Made by a program: the position numbers and the translations under genes. Below are positions 1-7,435 of a stretch of DNA of 64,000 nucleotides, in pieces (the first letter of the stretch is position 1; each line of letters opens with the position of its first letter). Below the pieces are notes generated by a model that was given only the letters and a program-made list of their open reading frames with translations, had not been told where the DNA came from and ran no database searches. Source of the stretch: CADEEN01 sp963840805. GTDB taxonomy: Bacteria; Pseudomonadota; Gammaproteobacteria; Burkholderiales; Burkholderiaceae_C. The stretch spans positions 62,001 through 126,000 of the forward strand of contig CAWJAJ010000016.1 in NCBI GenBank assembly GCA_963840805.1. The letters run 5' to 3'.

Positions 1-194
1 GAAATGAAGTTGCGGTTCGCCGCCGACCCCTGCGCCGATTCGCCCTGCACGAACCAGACGTCGTCGGCCACCTTGACCGCCCTCGCCGGGGTCTGCGCAG
101 CCCGCGTCGCGCTCCACGCGCTGCTGCATGACAGCCCGAGTCCGAGCAGCGCCGCTCGGCGCGTCAGCGAATCGACAAGTCGCACTGACGCCAC
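1..194 (-). CDS. SoxH-like MBL-fold metallohydrolase, N-terminal part only
   Basis: This is the 5' end of a minus-strand gene that runs off the left edge. Reading from a GTG at 194 (alternative GTG at 185), about 64 residues are visible: an Arg-rich start, a hydrophobic stretch (RRAALLGLGLSC), then KVADDVWFVQGESAQG and NRNF. A leading V-A-D-x-V-W-F-V-Q-G strand after a signal peptide is typical of the exported zinc metallohydrolases called SoxH or quinoprotein-relay metallohydrolases. The zinc-binding HxHxDH motif lies outside the window. It sits 12 bases downstream of the DsrE-like gene stop, so it is probably the tail of the same sox transcript. The family call rests on a short N-terminus and on context. 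Confidence 0.6.
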   Translation of the reverse strand, partial: MASVRLVDSLTRRAALLGLGLSCSSAWSATRAAQTPARAVKVADDVWFVQGESAQGSAANRNFI

Positions 195-206
195 GCGCAA
201 TCCCGG

Positions 207-638
207 TCAACTGGAGATGTAGGCCCAACCTTCGCGCTGGCGCTTGATGATCTGGCCCAGGCCGGCCGCGACGTAGCCGATCTTGGGCAGCATGTCCTCG
301 CGCGTCAGCTTCTGCCGCCGCATCGTCACTTCGCAAGCGCTGATGTGCACGCCGAGCTTGAGCGCATCCGCGACGCGCGGGCCCTGGGTGGAATCGAGCT
401 TGAGCACGCCAAGGCCGTGGCCGAGCGCCACCAGTTCGAGCTCGACCTTGTCGGGCCCGTACAGTTCGCGCAGGTTCTCGATGTAGTTGAGCGCCTGGTT
501 CCACAGCTTCGGGTCGGGCGTACTGACCTGGATCACCACGCGCTCCGTGGCTGCGCCCGCAGTCGTTTGCGCGCGTGCCGCCTCGGTGGCGGCCACGGCC
601 GCGCCGGCGGCCGATAGCAGGGCGAGTCGTCGTTTCAT
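207..638 (-). CDS. Exported DsrE-family protein (copy 1)
   Basis: The product has 143 residues: an N-terminal signal peptide (MKRRLALLSAAGAAVAA... with AxA near residue 23) and then one DsrE/DsrF-like alpha/beta domain. The core holds a single cysteine in the motif ISACEVTMRRQ, where sulfur-relay DsrE proteins keep their reactive Cys. A very similar exported DsrE-like protein (2571..2984, motif VCELTLKLRD) lies on the other side of the SoxB-like gene, so the two flank it. Cytoplasmic DsrE proteins carry persulfides. This one is predicted periplasmic, so a role in handling sulfane sulfur near Sox proteins is an inference. It has an ATG start, and the SoxB-like gene lies upstream in the same direction. 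Confidence 0.75.
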   Translation of the reverse strand: MKRRLALLSAAGAAVAATEAARAQTTAGAATERVVIQVSTPDPKLWNQALNYIENLRELYGPDKVELELVALGHGLGVLKLDSTQGPRVADALKLGVHISACEVTMRRQKLTREDMLPKIGYVAAGLGQIIKRQREGWAYISS

Positions 639-747
639 CTGAAGGTCTCCTGGTGGTGGTAACGCCCGTTGCGCGCTTGCCGGCGCGAAGACAGTCTTGG
701 GTGCGGACCCGGGGTCGACGGTCCTGGCGGTAAGAAGGCCCCGTCGA

Positions 748-2511
748 TCATGGCCTGGCCCCTCGCAGGGGCTGCACTTCGGGGAATCCGAAACGGTAGG
801 CCGGCATTTGAACCGGCTCGCCGGTGGCCCTGCTCTTCAAGCTGATGCGATTCAATTGCGTGTCGGCTGTCTTGCCGGGCAGCGATGCCAGGTAGTTCAC
901 GACCACCTCGGCGCCATCCAATGCGCTGCCATCGCCGTCTTTCAGGACCACGATGTCGGCGGCGGGCAGCACGTTGATCAGGCCCGGATCGGCGCTGTAC
1001 CAGTAGGAGGCGTAGCTGTAGTCCTTGGCGGGATCGAGGGCCTGGCCGCCGACCTTGATGTTCGAGGCGCGCTGGCCCTGGGCCTGGTAGGGATCGAGGT
1101 CCATCGTGACGCCGCTGAAGTTGAACAACCAGCCGCCCGTCCAGCTGGCCACGTCGGCTGCGAGCGAGCCGTTGGCGGCGCCTTCGATCTGCTGCTTGAG
1201 GGCCATGCCCTTGATCCTGCCCTTGGCGATCTGCGCGCCGATCGGCATGAAGTGGTAAAGGTCTTCCATCAGGATCGGACCGGGCCGCACGTGGGTGCCA
1301 TAGCGGAAACCGCGGATCGCGCCGATATCGGCACCGGCCTGGGCCCGAAACGCATCGGTCAGGAAGTCGTGGGCCGAGCCCTCGATGGCTGCCGGCATGG
1401 CCTCGCGGGCAAAGTTCGAGCGGTGCAGCCCGATCTTGGTGTGGCCGACCACCGTGTCGATCGGGCGCTTGAGCCTGGCGCCGTTGAAGGGGTTGGTGTG
1501 GGCCGAGAACTGTTTGCCGGCGACGAAGCTCGCGCGGGCCTTCTTCACCAGCGCGGCGACCTTGCCGTCGGCCTTGATCCGGTCGGTGATGTCGTAGCCC
1601 TTCCAGGCCCACTTGGCGACCTTGCCGTCCTTCACCGTCAACGTGATCTGCCCGAGACGGGTGCCGTCCTGGCCTTCCTCGACGATCAGCGTGCCGCCGG
1701 CGGTGACCACCGGCTCCTGCGTCTCCTCGTGCATGTCGGAGGACAGCACGACGTCGATGCCGGCGATCTTTTCGGCCAGCCGCACGTTGTTGGCCAAGCC
1801 CATCTCCGAGGCCATCACCACCACGTCGACCTTGTGCACTTCTCGCAGTTCCTTGACCATCGCGGCGGCGACAGCATCGACCTCGCTGCCGTTCTTCATG
1901 AAGTAGAAGCCCTTGGTCACCGTGCGGCCCACCACCTGCGGGCCACGGTCGGTGGTCAGACCCAGAATGCCGACCTTCACGCCGCCGACATACCTGATCA
2001 CATAGGGCGGCAACACGCGCTGGCCGGCCTTGTCGGCGTAGGGGCTGGCGGGTTCCTGGGCCGGGGTGGCGTAGTGCACATTGGCAGCGATCGCGTGCCA
2101 CGGCGCCTTGGGTCGGTCGACGGCGAACAATTCCAGGAAGCGTTCGGTGCCGTAGACGAACTCCCAGTTGCCGGGCGCGAAGGCATCGATCCTGAACGTG
2201 TTGAGAATGTCGACGATGGCCTGGCCCCGCGTGTAGAGCACCTCGGCCGAGCCCTGGATGGTGTCGCCGGTGTGGATCAGCAGGGCGTCGGGGTCTTGCT
2301 TGCGGATGTCCTTGATGACCGTGTAGATGCGCGCCAGGCCGCCTTCGACGCTATGGCCCTGGGCATCGCTGCGCAGGTTGGGCCGAGGGATCAAGTGCCC
2401 GTGGAAGTCGCCGGTGTGGATCAGGGTCAGCTGTCCGGAACCCGCCTGCGCCTGGGTCGCGGCCAGACCGAGCGCCAGGAGGGCGGCGGTCGTGATTCGC
2501 AGTGCACACAT
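748..2511 (-). CDS. SoxB-like 5'-nucleotidase-family exported hydrolase
   Basis: The product has 587 residues with a signal peptide (ALLALGLAATQAQA). The calcineurin-like N-terminal domain shows LIHTGDFHGH, HTGDTIQGSAEVLYT and APGNWEFVYG, followed by a 5'-nucleotidase C-terminal domain. GNWEFVYG sits between the GHWEFTYG of SoxB and the GNHEFDYG of nucleotidases. The last metal motif, normally GGHTH, reads SSDMHEE, so metal binding or substrate may differ. The ATG at 2511 follows AGGGA at good spacing; an in-frame ATG at 2571 overlaps the preceding stop and is a possible coupled start. It lies between two exported DsrE-like genes and downstream of the true soxB. I read it as a SoxB paralogue of unknown substrate. 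Confidence 0.75.
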   Translation of the reverse strand: MCALRITTAALLALGLAATQAQAGSGQLTLIHTGDFHGHLIPRPNLRSDAQGHSVEGGLARIYTVIKDIRKQDPDALLIHTGDTIQGSAEVLYTRGQAIVDILNTFRIDAFAPGNWEFVYGTERFLELFAVDRPKAPWHAIAANVHYATPAQEPASPYADKAGQRVLPPYVIRYVGGVKVGILGLTTDRGPQVVGRTVTKGFYFMKNGSEVDAVAAAMVKELREVHKVDVVVMASEMGLANNVRLAEKIAGIDVVLSSDMHEETQEPVVTAGGTLIVEEGQDGTRLGQITLTVKDGKVAKWAWKGYDITDRIKADGKVAALVKKARASFVAGKQFSAHTNPFNGARLKRPIDTVVGHTKIGLHRSNFAREAMPAAIEGSAHDFLTDAFRAQAGADIGAIRGFRYGTHVRPGPILMEDLYHFMPIGAQIAKGRIKGMALKQQIEGAANGSLAADVASWTGGWLFNFSGVTMDLDPYQAQGQRASNIKVGGQALDPAKDYSYASYWYSADPGLINVLPAADIVVLKDGDGSALDGAEVVVNYLASLPGKTADTQLNRISLKSRATGEPVQMPAYRFGFPEVQPLRGARP

Positions 2512-2570
2512 GCTGGTTCCCTGCATTGGCAGCCTGGTCGACTCTGGAGCGCGCCTGATCGTTGGCCGCA

Positions 2571-2984
2571 TCAGGGCTTGATGTAGGCGTGGCCCTGCGC
2601 CTGCAGCTTCGTCAGCCGGACCACGCCCGAAGGCGTGAACGCAGCTTCCAGGATGAACTGCTCGCGCTTGAGGTCGCGCAGCTTCAGCGTGAGCTCGCAA
2701 ACCTCGAACTTGACGCCGAGGTTGACCAGCGCCGACACCGTGGCTGCGAACGGCACGCCGTTGCGATCCTTTGCGTCGTCCATCAGGAAATCGACGCCGA
2801 AGCCCTCCGTGACCACGGTGAGCTTCGCGGTGGGGTCGGTCTCGAGGTGGTTGCGGACATTCCTGAGCGCGGCCAGGGCATGGTTCTTCGCATCGTTGAT
2901 GTGGTACACGGCCTTGTCCTGCGCCCACGCCGACGCCGTGGCCAGGGACAACACGACGACCGCTGCAAACTTCGTCATTCGCAT
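2571..2984 (-). CDS. Exported DsrE-family protein (copy 2)
   Basis: The product has 137 residues with a clear signal peptide (KFAAVVVLSLATASAWA) and a single DsrE-like domain. Its lone core cysteine, in VCELTLKLRD, aligns with the cysteine of the neighbouring 143-residue protein. The stop TGA overlaps an in-frame ATG of the following SoxB-like gene (TGATG), which suggests coupled translation. It begins 24 bases after the soxB stop, so it belongs to the sox transcript. The family is clear. The periplasmic sulfur-carrier or sulfur-binding role is inferred from the fold, the Cys and the location. Confidence 0.75.
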   Translation of the reverse strand: MRMTKFAAVVVLSLATASAWAQDKAVYHINDAKNHALAALRNVRNHLETDPTAKLTVVTEGFGVDFLMDDAKDRNGVPFAATVSALVNLGVKFEVCELTLKLRDLKREQFILEAAFTPSGVVRLTKLQAQGHAYIKP

Positions 2985-3007
2985 CGCTCACTCCTCGCGC
3001 GGCGGGT

Positions 3008-4738
3008 TCACGCCGCCATGCCCGGGTTGCCCGCGACACCCACCAGCCGCGGCGTGTTGATCCGGCGCGGCTTGACGCGACCGCCCTGGGCCTTGAGCCA
3101 GGCCTCGATCACGTCCCACACCGGCTTGTTGCCCGGCGCGCTGCGCGCCTCTTCGGCCACCGGCGCCCAGCCGGCGACCTTGTAGGTCTTGCCGGCCTCG
3201 ATCGGCCGGCCCGCCAGGCGCATTTCGCTGATGCGGCTGCCCATCTTCTCGAGCGGGTTGCAGGTGTAGGCCAGGCCGCCGACGCGCACCATGTCGCCGC
3301 CCTGCTGGTAGTACGGGTCGGGGTTGAACAGGTTGTCGGCGACGTCCTCGAGAATCGTCTTGATCATTTCGCCGCTCATCTCGGTGAGCGTCGCGTAGGG
3401 ATAGGTGATCGCCAGCTGGTCCATCATCGACTCGCGCGTGATCACGTCGCCCGGCAGCAGCGTCGTGCCCCAGCGAAAGCCCGGCGAAAAGGCGATCTGG
3501 GCGCCCTGCACGTCCATCAGCGCGTCGCAGATCAATTGATCCCACGAACCGTTGAAGTTGCCGCGGCGGTAGAGCAGGCCATCGGTGACGGCCAGCTTCT
3601 CGGCCAGCCTGGCTTCATACGGCGCGCGCACCCGGGTGATCAGCGCGTCCATCGCCGCATCGGCCGGCAACTGGTTGGCGAAGATCGGCAACAGGCGGTA
3701 GCGGAAGTCGACCACCTTGCCGCCCTTGACGTCGAAATCCATCAGGCCGAGGAACTTGCCGTTGCTGCCGGCGTTGGTGACCAGTGTCTTGCCACCGGGG
3801 TTGGCCACCGGCACGGCCACCGGCACGCCGTCATGGGTGTGGCCGCCGAAGATGGCATCGATGCCGCGCACGCGCGAGGCCATCTTCAGGTCGACATCCA
3901 TGCCGTTGTGCGACAGCAGCACGACCACCTGGGCGCCCTTGCCGCGCACCTCGTCGACCATCTTCTGCAGGTTGTCGTCCTGGATGCCGAAGCTCCAGTC
4001 GGCGACCATGTAGCGTGGGTTGGCGATCGGCGTGTACGGGAAGGCCTGGCCGATGATCGCGCACGGCACGCCGTTGATCTCGCGCAGCACGTAGGGCTTG
4101 AACACCGGGTCGCCGAAATCGGTGGTCTTGACGTTCTGCGCCAGGAAGTCGATCTTGCCCTCGAAGTCCTTGTCGACGATTTCCTTCACCCGCTGCATGC
4201 CATAGGTGAACTCCCAGTGGCCGGTCATCACGTCGACGCCGAGCAGCTTGCAGGCATCGACCATGTCCTGCGCGTTGGTCCATAGCGACGTGGCCGAGCC
4301 CTGCCAGGTGTCGCCGCCGTCGAGCAGCAGTGCGCCGGGCCGGCTGGCGCGCAGTTGCCTGACCAGCGTGGCCAGGTGCGCGAAGCCGCCGACACGGCCG
4401 AAGCGCCGCGCGGCCTTGTCGAAGTCGAGGTAGGTGAAGGCGTGCGCCTGCGCGCTGCCGGGCCGCAGGCCGGCCGCCTTCAGCAGCGCTTCGCCGACGT
4501 GGTGCGGCCATTGCCCCTGCATCGAGCCGATGCCGAGGTTGACGCTCGGTTCGCGGAAGTGGATCGGCTTCAACTGCGCGTGGCAATCGGTCATGTGCAG
4601 GAACGATACGTTGCCGAACGGCGCGATGTCGTACAGGCCGCGTTGCGCGGTGGCGGCATCGGCATCGGCAAAGCGCGCCAGCCCCATGCCGGCCGCCGAG
4701 GCCGCGCCCAGCACCTGGAGGAATTCGCGCTTGTTCAT
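3008..4738 (-). CDS. soxB: SoxB, thiosulfohydrolase (S-sulfosulfanyl-L-cysteine sulfohydrolase)
   Basis: SoxB hydrolyses the terminal sulfone from cysteine-bound thiosulfate on SoxYZ and releases sulfate in the periplasm. The 576-residue product starts with a Tat-like leader (NKREFLQVLGAASAAGMG). Metal-site and family motifs appear in order: HMTDCHAQLKP, LLLDGGDTWQGS, the SoxB signature GHWEFTYG, LLSHNGMD and GGHTHDG. The C-terminal half is a normal 5'-nucleotidase C-terminal domain (NFNGSWDQLICDALM, SPGFRWGTTLLPGD). Length matches the family. Start ATG at 4738. It follows soxX in the order Y-Z-A-X-B. No soxCD is present in the window, which fits an organism that passes sulfane sulfur to the Dsr pathway. 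Confidence 0.96.
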   Translation of the reverse strand: MNKREFLQVLGAASAAGMGLARFADADAATAQRGLYDIAPFGNVSFLHMTDCHAQLKPIHFREPSVNLGIGSMQGQWPHHVGEALLKAAGLRPGSAQAHAFTYLDFDKAARRFGRVGGFAHLATLVRQLRASRPGALLLDGGDTWQGSATSLWTNAQDMVDACKLLGVDVMTGHWEFTYGMQRVKEIVDKDFEGKIDFLAQNVKTTDFGDPVFKPYVLREINGVPCAIIGQAFPYTPIANPRYMVADWSFGIQDDNLQKMVDEVRGKGAQVVVLLSHNGMDVDLKMASRVRGIDAIFGGHTHDGVPVAVPVANPGGKTLVTNAGSNGKFLGLMDFDVKGGKVVDFRYRLLPIFANQLPADAAMDALITRVRAPYEARLAEKLAVTDGLLYRRGNFNGSWDQLICDALMDVQGAQIAFSPGFRWGTTLLPGDVITRESMMDQLAITYPYATLTEMSGEMIKTILEDVADNLFNPDPYYQQGGDMVRVGGLAYTCNPLEKMGSRISEMRLAGRPIEAGKTYKVAGWAPVAEEARSAPGNKPVWDVIEAWLKAQGGRVKPRRINTPRLVGVAGNPGMAA

Positions 4739-4782
4739 GGACAGGACAGCGGGCACGCGCACGCGCGCGCCCTTCAAGGTGG

Positions 4783-5427
4783 CTACTGGTTGACCGGCGA
4801 CTTCGGGTCGAGCAGCAGCGCCATCACGTCGCGGATCTGCTTTTCGTTGAGCAGCTTCATGTGGCCGAAGCGCGGCATGTTCGAGCAGGCCGCATAGGCC
4901 TTGCTGTTCCACAACTTGCCCCAGGTGTACTGCACGACGGCGGCCGATGCCGGATCGGCGACGTTCTTGACACCGCGAATCTTGCCGTAGTTGTACAGGC
5001 TCGGACCGATGGTGCCGTAGGAGATCTCGGCCTTGCCGATCTGGTGGCAGTTGTAGCACTGGGCACCATTCGTAGCAGGGTCCGCGCTCGGGTTGTTCCA
5101 GGCCATGCCGACGCCGCTCTGCGCCAGTTTCTCACCGGCTTGCCAGTCACCGAGGTACTGGCCCCCGCTGGGCCACTGCACCGTGGCCAGCGACTCGGCC
5201 TCGATCTGCTTGGCCACGGCAGCGGACGGCGGCACGTCCGAAGAGCAGGCCTTCTGGCCCAGGTCCTGCTGGATGCGGTCGACCTTGGCGATGCCTTCGT
5301 CGCGGAAGCTGGCCTTCATCATCGCCTGCGCCTGTGCATCGAGCACGTCGGGCGGCGGCGGCGTGGCGCAACCGAGAGTGACTGCCGCCGCGGCGGCCAG
5401 GGTCAGGGTCGTTCGGAACTTCACCAT
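4783..5427 (-). CDS. soxX: SoxX, monohaem cytochrome c subunit of SoxAX
   Basis: SoxX is the small cytochrome subunit of SoxAX, which joins thiosulfate oxidatively to the SoxY cysteine. The 214-residue product has a lipoprotein-like leader ending LGCATPPP, an extended N-terminal region, one haem site NGAQCYNCHQIG, and the distal Met ligand in NMPRFGHM. The sequence IGPSLYNYGKIRG between them is typical of SoxX. It is longer than the shortest SoxX proteins because of the extra N-terminal segment, which is also seen in other betaproteobacterial forms. soxA lies 12 bases upstream and soxB 44 bases downstream. Confidence 0.95.
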   Translation of the reverse strand: MVKFRTTLTLAAAAAVTLGCATPPPPDVLDAQAQAMMKASFRDEGIAKVDRIQQDLGQKACSSDVPPSAAVAKQIEAESLATVQWPSGGQYLGDWQAGEKLAQSGVGMAWNNPSADPATNGAQCYNCHQIGKAEISYGTIGPSLYNYGKIRGVKNVADPASAAVVQYTWGKLWNSKAYAACSNMPRFGHMKLLNEKQIRDVMALLLDPKSPVNQ

Positions 5428-5439
5428 GCGGCCTCCGGC

Positions 5440-6243
5440 TCAGCGCTTGATCGCCGGGGCGATGGATTCCGCGCCCTTGGCATTGACACCCATGTACACC
5501 CCGAGCGCGATCGTCACGTCGGACGCAAAGCCGGGGTACGGAAAACGCTGCTGGCGGTAGCAGTCGTTCAGTCGCAACTGCATGCTCCACATCTGGCCGT
5601 TGCTCACGCGGTAGGCCGGCCAGGCCGCGAAGCCGATGCCGTCACCCGGGTTCTTGGTCAGGTTGGGCAGGTCCTGCAGGCGGATGCGCTTGCCGTCCTC
5701 GCCGTGGCAGGACGCACACGAGAAGTCCATCGGGCCGCCGCGGAAGAAGAAGGCGCGCTTGCCCAGCTCGTAGAAGCGCTTCTCCTCGGCATGGCTCTGC
5801 GGCAGGCTGAAGCGCTGCCCGCGCGACTCGGCGGCGATCCAGGTGGCCAGCGCGGTGACGTTGGCCATCTCGCCGCGGCCGAAGGCCGTCTTCTCGATCG
5901 CCGCCGCATCGAAGCCCTGCAGCGTGGCCATGCAGGTCACCAGACGCGACTCGACGTCCTGCACCTTGCCGGTGTCGGCGAAGTAGCGCGGCAACTGCAC
6001 CCAGGCGCCCTTCACCACGCCGGGCCCCAGGCCGAGGTCGCAGCGCTCGAGCGACACCTTCTTCGGGCCGCGGGCCTCCTTCCACAAGGCCTCGCCCTTG
6101 GCCTCGAAGAGCTCGGCAGGGTTGCCGTCCTCGAGCATCTTGCGGTACTCGGCAATACCGTCGGCCGCGCTCTTCTGCGCCTGCGCGGCCAGCGGCAGCG
6201 TGCAGGCCAGCGCGGCCATCAACCCGATCGTTCTTGTGTTCAC
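5440..6243 (-). CDS. soxA: SoxA, L-cysteine S-thiosulfotransferase subunit
   Basis: This is the catalytic cytochrome of SoxAX. From a GTG at 6243, preceded by GGAG, it gives 267 residues with a signal peptide (IGLMAALACTLPLAAQA). It has a single classical haem site, SCASCHGEDG, and the persulfidated haem-ligand cysteine in NDCYRQQRFPYPG. The N-terminal half has two cysteines (ERCDLG, LVTCMATLQG) but no CxxCH, so this is the monohaem type, in which those cysteines form a disulfide. An upstream in-frame start at 6411 lies inside soxZ and is not used. Order soxY-Z-A-X-B. Confidence 0.95.
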   Translation of the reverse strand: MNTRTIGLMAALACTLPLAAQAQKSAADGIAEYRKMLEDGNPAELFEAKGEALWKEARGPKKVSLERCDLGLGPGVVKGAWVQLPRYFADTGKVQDVESRLVTCMATLQGFDAAAIEKTAFGRGEMANVTALATWIAAESRGQRFSLPQSHAEEKRFYELGKRAFFFRGGPMDFSCASCHGEDGKRIRLQDLPNLTKNPGDGIGFAAWPAYRVSNGQMWSMQLRLNDCYRQQRFPYPGFASDVTIALGVYMGVNAKGAESIAPAIKR

Positions 6244-6278
6244 GCGTGTCTCCGGTGTTCGGGTGGCGGGACGGGAAT

Positions 6279-6590
6279 TCAGCTGACGGTGGCCTCGTCG
6301 CTGCGCTTGTCGCCCTTGGTGTCGACCCACGCGATGGTGATCTTGTCGCCGGCCTTCGCACCCTTGACGTTGAACTGCATGAACGGGTTCTTCGCCACCG
6401 CGGGCCCCCACTGCGCGGTCATCACGGTCTTGCCGTTGTGCTGCGCGGTCACCTCCTGGATGTGCCAGGCGGGAATGGTCTTGCCGGCGGCGTCCTTGCG
6501 CTGTCCGGTTTCCATCTCGTGGGCCATCAGCACGCGCACGGTGGCCTTGTCGCCTGCTACTTGAGCGCGAATGCGCATCGGATCTGCCAT
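6279..6590 (-). CDS. soxZ: SoxZ, sulfur-carrier scaffold protein
   Basis: SoxZ forms the heterodimer with SoxY that carries sulfur intermediates between Sox enzymes in the periplasm. The 103-residue product has no signal peptide, as is normal, because it is co-exported with SoxY. Family features include the start MADPMRIRAQ, LMAHEMETGQR, the hydrophobic IPAWHIQEV and the C-terminal beta-sandwich strand FNVKGAKAGDKITI. An REP-like repeat separates it from soxY. Confidence 0.95.
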   Translation of the reverse strand: MADPMRIRAQVAGDKATVRVLMAHEMETGQRKDAAGKTIPAWHIQEVTAQHNGKTVMTAQWGPAVAKNPFMQFNVKGAKAGDKITIAWVDTKGDKRSDEATVS

Positions 6591-6640
6591 TTCAATCTCC
6601 TTGGTTAGCGTTTGCCGAGAACGTCACGCGAATCCATCCA

Positions 6641-6724
6641 AGCGACCGCCGCGGATCCGGCTCCGCCGGTCCGCCAGCGGTGCCCCCTCGAGGGGGAGCG
6701 GCGAAGCCGCTTCGGGGGTGGTCC
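6641..6724 (+). repeat. REP-like intergenic repeat, copy 1 (soxY stop)
   Basis: This G+C-rich block begins with the core GCCGCGGATCCGGC, passes a short inverted CCCCCTCGAGGGGG and ends in GCGAAGCCGCTTCGGGGGTGG. It ends three bases from the soxY stop codon. The same arrangement recurs at 35189, 40878, 43465 (divergent) and 62685, each time directly after a stop codon. It can fold into hairpins on the soxY mRNA, so an effect on mRNA 3'-end stability or partial termination is plausible but not shown. Confidence 0.8.
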
Positions 6725-6727
6725 AAC

Positions 6728-7195
6728 TCACCCGCCACAGCCGCCGAGCGTGACCTTGACTTCCTTCTGCGCGAACAGCACCTTGCCGTCGCCCATCATC
6801 GCCACCGCATAGACGTTGGACGACTGGCCCATCTTCACGCGCGTCGAGATGTTCGCGTCGACGGCGTCGGTGACGTCGAACATCGCGGCCAGGATGTTCG
6901 GGTTCTTCTCCACCAGCATCAGCAGTCGCTTGGCGCCCGGCAGCGCCGTCGCGGCGGCGATCGGCACCACCGCGCCGTTCTCGGCGATGTCCGGGCCGGT
7001 CACGGTGACGTCCTTGCTCTCGGTCGGCGTGCCGGCGCCGAGCGCCTTCATCAGCTCGGCCATCGTCTTGGCCGCAAAGGCATTGGTGTTGTAGCCCGCC
7101 GCCTGGGCCTGGGCCAGGCCCGGCAGCATGCCGATCGACGCGAGCATCGCCGCGACCTTGGCCGAATGGGAAAGCATGTCTCGACGCGTGTGCAT
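6728..7195 (-). CDS. soxY: SoxY, sulfur-compound-binding carrier
   Basis: SoxY carries the growing sulfur intermediate on a C-terminal cysteine. The 155-residue product has a Tat-type leader (HTRRDMLSHSAKVAAML) and a SoxY immunoglobulin-like domain, and it ends in the diagnostic GGCGG swinging arm. It is the first gene of soxYZAXB. The upstream region (7196-7260) is comparatively A+T-rich and has a perfect inverted repeat. Start ATG at 7195 with GGAGAT upstream. Confidence 0.97.
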   Translation of the reverse strand: MHTRRDMLSHSAKVAAMLASIGMLPGLAQAQAAGYNTNAFAAKTMAELMKALGAGTPTESKDVTVTGPDIAENGAVVPIAAATALPGAKRLLMLVEKNPNILAAMFDVTDAVDANISTRVKMGQSSNVYAVAMMGDGKVLFAQKEVKVTLGGCGG

Positions 7196-7220
7196 GGCAT
7201 ATCTCCTTTATCCGCATAGC

Positions 7221-7400
7221 CTAATAAACAAATGAGACGGGATGATGGGGATCATCCCTAAGGTGCGCCTCGGTTTTCGGGCGGCAGCCGCCGCGATCGC
7301 GCTCGCGGATGAAGTCAGCGCGCAGGCGGGCTGGCGTCGACAGCAGCGCGAACAATTCGGCTGCCTGTTCGAAGACCCGATCCGAGGCGTCGGCGCTCAA
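7221..7400 (-). pseudogene. Truncated SoxR/ArsR-type regulator fragment
   Basis: From a TTG at 7400 the frame reads 59 residues whose first part, DRVFEQAAELFALLSTPARLR, matches the first helices of ArsR-type regulators such as SoxR. The recognition helix, dimer cysteines and C-terminal half are absent. The frame continues as an unrelated Arg-rich tail and stops at 7221. No other frame continues the domain, so this looks like a deletion remnant rather than a simple frameshift. It lies between the YeeE transporter and soxY, where soxR often sits. Confidence 0.5.
7239..7258. promoter_or_regulatory. Perfect inverted repeat upstream of soxY
   Basis: GGGATGAT-N4-ATCATCCC is an exact 8+8 bp dyad 44-63 bp upstream of the soxY ATG, next to an A+T-rich stretch that could hold the promoter. 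SoxR-type ArsR repressors bind dyads in sox promoters, and a truncated soxR-like fragment ends just beside it. It could instead be the stem of a transcription terminator, since it is followed on the minus strand by a T-rich stretch. The operator reading is inferred. Confidence 0.5.
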
Positions 7401-7435
7401 GACAGCATGGCCATCGAAGTTGCCGCCGCCGGCAC

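Noticed and set aside
635..2101. A 488-codon minus-strand frame rich in Arg and Gly
   Set aside because: Alternate frame of the SoxB-like gene; amino-acid composition is typical of an out-of-frame reading.
697..2586. A 629-codon plus-strand open frame opposite the SoxB-like gene
   Set aside because: Antisense shadow of a well-supported gene with no ribosome site or domain.
3008..7195. soxCD completing a full Sox pathway
   Set aside because: Neither gene is found next to soxYZAXB or elsewhere in the window, which agrees with a Dsr-dependent pathway.
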